From the NCBI GenBank assembly GCA_018368455.1, contig JAGZEG010000004.1, positions 161,776 to 225,775 of the forward strand: a DNA stretch of 64,000 nucleotides. The letters run 5' to 3'. The position numbers and the translations under genes were made by a program. This DNA comes from Coriobacteriia bacterium. GTDB lineage: Bacteria; Actinomycetota; Coriobacteriia; Coriobacteriales; UMGS124. Each line of letters starts with the position of its first letter. Position 1 is the stretch's first letter. Shown piece after piece: positions 62,141-64,000 of this stretch. The notes below the pieces were generated by a model. It saw only the letters and a program-made list of their open reading frames with translations. It searched no databases and was not told the DNA's origin.

Positions 62141-62446
62141 GCGGCCTCCCACATAAAGATGGAGCGTCCATTATCGCGCAAGAACGAAAACTGCCGGTTG
62201 GGGATGGGTGTGCGGCCGGCGTTTTACATGAAGGGGCTAGAAAGCTAACTATATATAAAGACTGTTTGGCTTGACAGGTGGGATAGGGCGTCGAGATTCA
62301 CGTGACGATGTCGGCGGGTCGTGCCATGACGATAGCTTTCGCTGAATTGTGCGCACACGAGCGGCTGCTTTTCCCTATTATGTGAGGGCCTGCGTCCCTG
62401 CGTATGCCAGAGACGTGCCGTGCCTATAGTTGAGCGCACCATAAGA

Positions 62447-62476
62447 GGGGCGCCTGGGTCTGTGGACCGACGCCCG
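62447..62476 (+). other. Structured leader before tyrS
   Basis: GGGCG and CGCCC flank an inner GGTC/GACC stem in the leader. A T-box element would be expected for some tyrS genes, but its AGGGTGG-type sequence is absent. The rest of 62141-62516 holds no gene; a TATAGT at 62425 may be the -10 of tyrS, and TATATA near 62251 may belong to the PBP promoter. Confidence 0.35.
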
Positions 62477-62516
62477 CCGCACAGGCGTGCCTCGCGGATA
62501 TCGAAAGGAACCTGCG

Positions 62517-63731
62517 TTGAACACCCCCGTCGAAGAGCAGCTGCACATCATCGCCTCGGGCGCCCAGAACATCGTGCCGCAGGCCGATCTGCGCAAGAAG
62601 CTCGAGCAGGACCGGCCGCTCAACATCAAGCTCGGTGTAGATCCCACCTCTCCCGACCTGCACCTGGGCCATGCCGTCCCGCTGCGCAAGATGCGCCAGT
62701 TCCAGGACCTCGGCCATCACGTCACGCTCATCATCGGCGATGGCACGGCGCTTATCGGCGACCCTTCCGGCAAGAACTCCACGCGTCCCCAGCTCACGAG
62801 CGAGCAGATCGCGGCCAACGCCCAGACGTATGTTGAGCAGGCCGTCAAGATCCTCGATAACGATCCTGCCAAGCTGACGATCTGCCATAACGCTGACTGG
62901 ATTCTCAGCATGGATCTCAAGCGTCTGCTCGAGGTTTGCTCGAAGTTCACTGTCGCTCGCATTCTCGAGCGCGACGACTTCACGAAGCGCTACAACGCGC
63001 AGACGCCCATCGCCCTGCACGAGTTCCTCTACCCGGTCATGCAGGCGTACGACTCTGTCATGATCAAGGCTGACGTCGAGATGGGCGGCAATGACCAGCT
63101 GTTCAACCTCCTGGCCGGTCGCGAGCTCATGGAGAAGATGGGCATGGAGCCGCAGGTCTGCCTAACGATGCCCCTACTCGAGGGTCTCGATGGCGTCCGC
63201 AAGATGTCCAAGAGCTACGGCAACTACGTCGGCCTGACCGAAGATGCCGACACGATGTTCGGCAAGACGATGTCCATTCCGGATGAGATGATCGTGCGCT
63301 ACATGCGCCTGGCATCTCCCATCGCCGTGGCTGAGGTCGACGAGATCGAGCGAGGCCTTGCCGAGGGCACGCTCAACCCCAACGAGGAGAAGCGCCGCCT
63401 GGCTCGCTCCCTGTGCGACATGTACCACGGCGCTGGCGAGGGTGCTGCGGCCGAGGAGCGCTTCAACGCGCAGTTCCGCGACCACGCCATGCCGGAGAAC
63501 ATCGAGGAGCGCGCCTGCGAGCTGGGCGAAAGCGTCTACCTGCCCGCCCTGCTCAAGGAGGTCGGTTTTGCGGGGAGCGCGTCGGAGGGCCGTCGCCTCA
63601 TCGACGGCGGTGGCGTGAAGCTTGAGGGCGAGGCCTTGCCGGCCAAGACGTACGAGATCGAGGGCGCCAAGCTCGACGGTGCCGTTCTGCAGGCGGGGCG
63701 CCTGCGCTACGTTCGCATCGTGCGCAAGTAG
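62517..63731 (+). CDS. tyrS: Tyrosyl-tRNA synthetase
   Basis: The protein has 404 residues. The class I signatures are HLGHAVPLRKM (HIGH) and KMSKSYGNYV (KMSKS). The tyrosine/tRNA region FLYPVMQAYDSVMIKADVEMGGNDQLFNLLAGR is typical of the TyrRS group resembling archaeal and TyrZ-like enzymes (KMSKS, not KFGKT), and an S4-like domain closes the protein (LPALLKEVGFAGSASEGRRLIDGGGVKLEG). The TTG start at 62517 has AAAGGA eight bases upstream. A terminator follows at 63782. Confidence 0.93.
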   Translation: MNTPVEEQLHIIASGAQNIVPQADLRKKLEQDRPLNIKLGVDPTSPDLHLGHAVPLRKMRQFQDLGHHVTLIIGDGTALIGDPSGKNSTRPQLTSEQIAANAQTYVEQAVKILDNDPAKLTICHNADWILSMDLKRLLEVCSKFTVARILERDDFTKRYNAQTPIALHEFLYPVMQAYDSVMIKADVEMGGNDQLFNLLAGRELMEKMGMEPQVCLTMPLLEGLDGVRKMSKSYGNYVGLTEDADTMFGKTMSIPDEMIVRYMRLASPIAVAEVDEIERGLAEGTLNPNEEKRRLARSLCDMYHGAGEGAAAEERFNAQFRDHAMPENIEERACELGESVYLPALLKEVGFAGSASEGRRLIDGGGVKLEGEALPAKTYEIEGAKLDGAVLQAGRLRYVRIVRK

Positions 63732-63781
63732 TTCGTGCGCGAGCCTGTTCCAAGACGCTATATATAGTTGCACGTGCGGGG

Positions 63782-63819
63782 GAGGGGCGTCTGCTTCATG
63801 CGGACGGCCCCTCTTTTTT
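63782..63819 (+). terminator. Intrinsic terminator of tyrS
   Basis: GAGGGGC and GCCCCTC close a stem with an inner GTC/GAC and one bulge; TTTTTT follows at 63814-63819. Confidence 0.88.
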
Positions 63820-63842
63820 GTTGCGCCGCGGGGCAAAAGGAG

Positions 63843-63908
63843 TATAATTGTGCGCCGTTTATGGAGGTACACATTGACCTTGCACTGATCTGACAAGGGG
63901 CGTATATT
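63843..63908 (+). promoter_or_regulatory. Tandem promoters of a probable rRNA operon
   Basis: P1: TATAAT (63843-63848), with a poor -35 (TTGCGC, 63821). P2: TTGCAC (63880-63885), 17 bp, TATATT (63903-63908). No gene starts after them within the window. Confidence 0.6.
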
Positions 63909-64000
63909 ACCTCCTCGCGCAACGGCGGGGCCCACGGGCACCGCGGGGCGCGGCGAACCTTGAGAGCCGGATACTGCGAGAGCAGAAGGTCGATTTAGAC
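63909..64000 (+). other. Probable pre-rRNA leader
   Basis: The GC-rich transcript start ends in ACCTTGAGAGCCGGATACTG, which resembles the leader before 16S rRNA in actinobacteria, where a TTGAGAACC-type sequence occurs near the box A and processing stem. 16S itself would lie beyond the right edge. This is inferred from resemblance only. Confidence 0.45.

Noticed and set aside
62330..62516. T-box riboswitch before tyrS
   Set aside because: There is a stem-loop leader, but no AGGGTGGNACCGCG-type T-box sequence or specifier arrangement.

Overview
The window is high-GC, densely packed bacterial DNA and most likely comes from the actinobacterial class Coriobacteriia (Eggerthella, Olsenella or Collinsella relatives). 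The pointers are Tat-exported FAD reductases paired with membrane-anchored LuxR regulators, tRNAs with encoded CCA, an actinobacterial DUF3866-xerD pair, a Rho factor with a very long disordered N-terminus, and bacterial RBSs of the AAAGGA/GGAGG type. The genus cannot be settled from sequence alone.

Layout. 1-8092: two convergent LuxR membrane regulators, a Tat flavoprotein reductase, then an overlapping hydrolase / acyltransferase / zinc-ribbon membrane protein cassette. 8216-16963: a two-component system and two ABC exporters of the antimicrobial-peptide or immunity type, tied together by a repeated GTGACG-N4-CGTCAC palindrome. 17058-18966: a 245-bp repeat element, a lone nuclease-like gene and a cold-shock gene. 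19291-24656: an iron-siderophore/heme-type ABC importer with two Tat substrate-binding proteins. 24886-34052: a second repeat element, then minus-strand genes for two glycosyltransferase-like membrane proteins, a HAD phosphatase, a degenerate D-Ala-D-Ala ligase homologue, RicT, HolB and Tmk. 34450-37709: fsa and rho. 38108-43954: a surface cluster (GH73 glucosaminidase, a 988-residue membrane protein with a huge cytoplasmic tail, a DUF697-like protein). 44104-46566: an ABC exporter whose ATPase is frameshifted by a 10-bp tandem duplication. 46675-46834: tRNA-His and tRNA-Lys, followed by a third repeat element. 47631-51036: second Tat flavoprotein plus its LuxR regulator. 51244-55253: pyrG, DUF3866, xerD. 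55504-59877: argF-argR-argG-(58-aa membrane protein)-argH behind an ArgR-type promoter. 60044-64000: class A PBP, tyrS, and the promoter and leader of what is probably an rRNA operon beyond the right edge.

The most unusual signal is a trio of about 240-bp non-coding elements (17058-17302, 24886-25132, 46950-47186). Each has two direct copies of a short motif at its left end and two inverted copies at its right end. The repeat period is 41 bp in the first, 41-42 bp in the second and 50 bp in the third, and the motif differs in each element. I do not recognise this family. Second are the regulatory inferences: one palindrome before the response regulator and both ABC operons, and an ACCC/GGGT palindrome before both LuxR-linked reductases.
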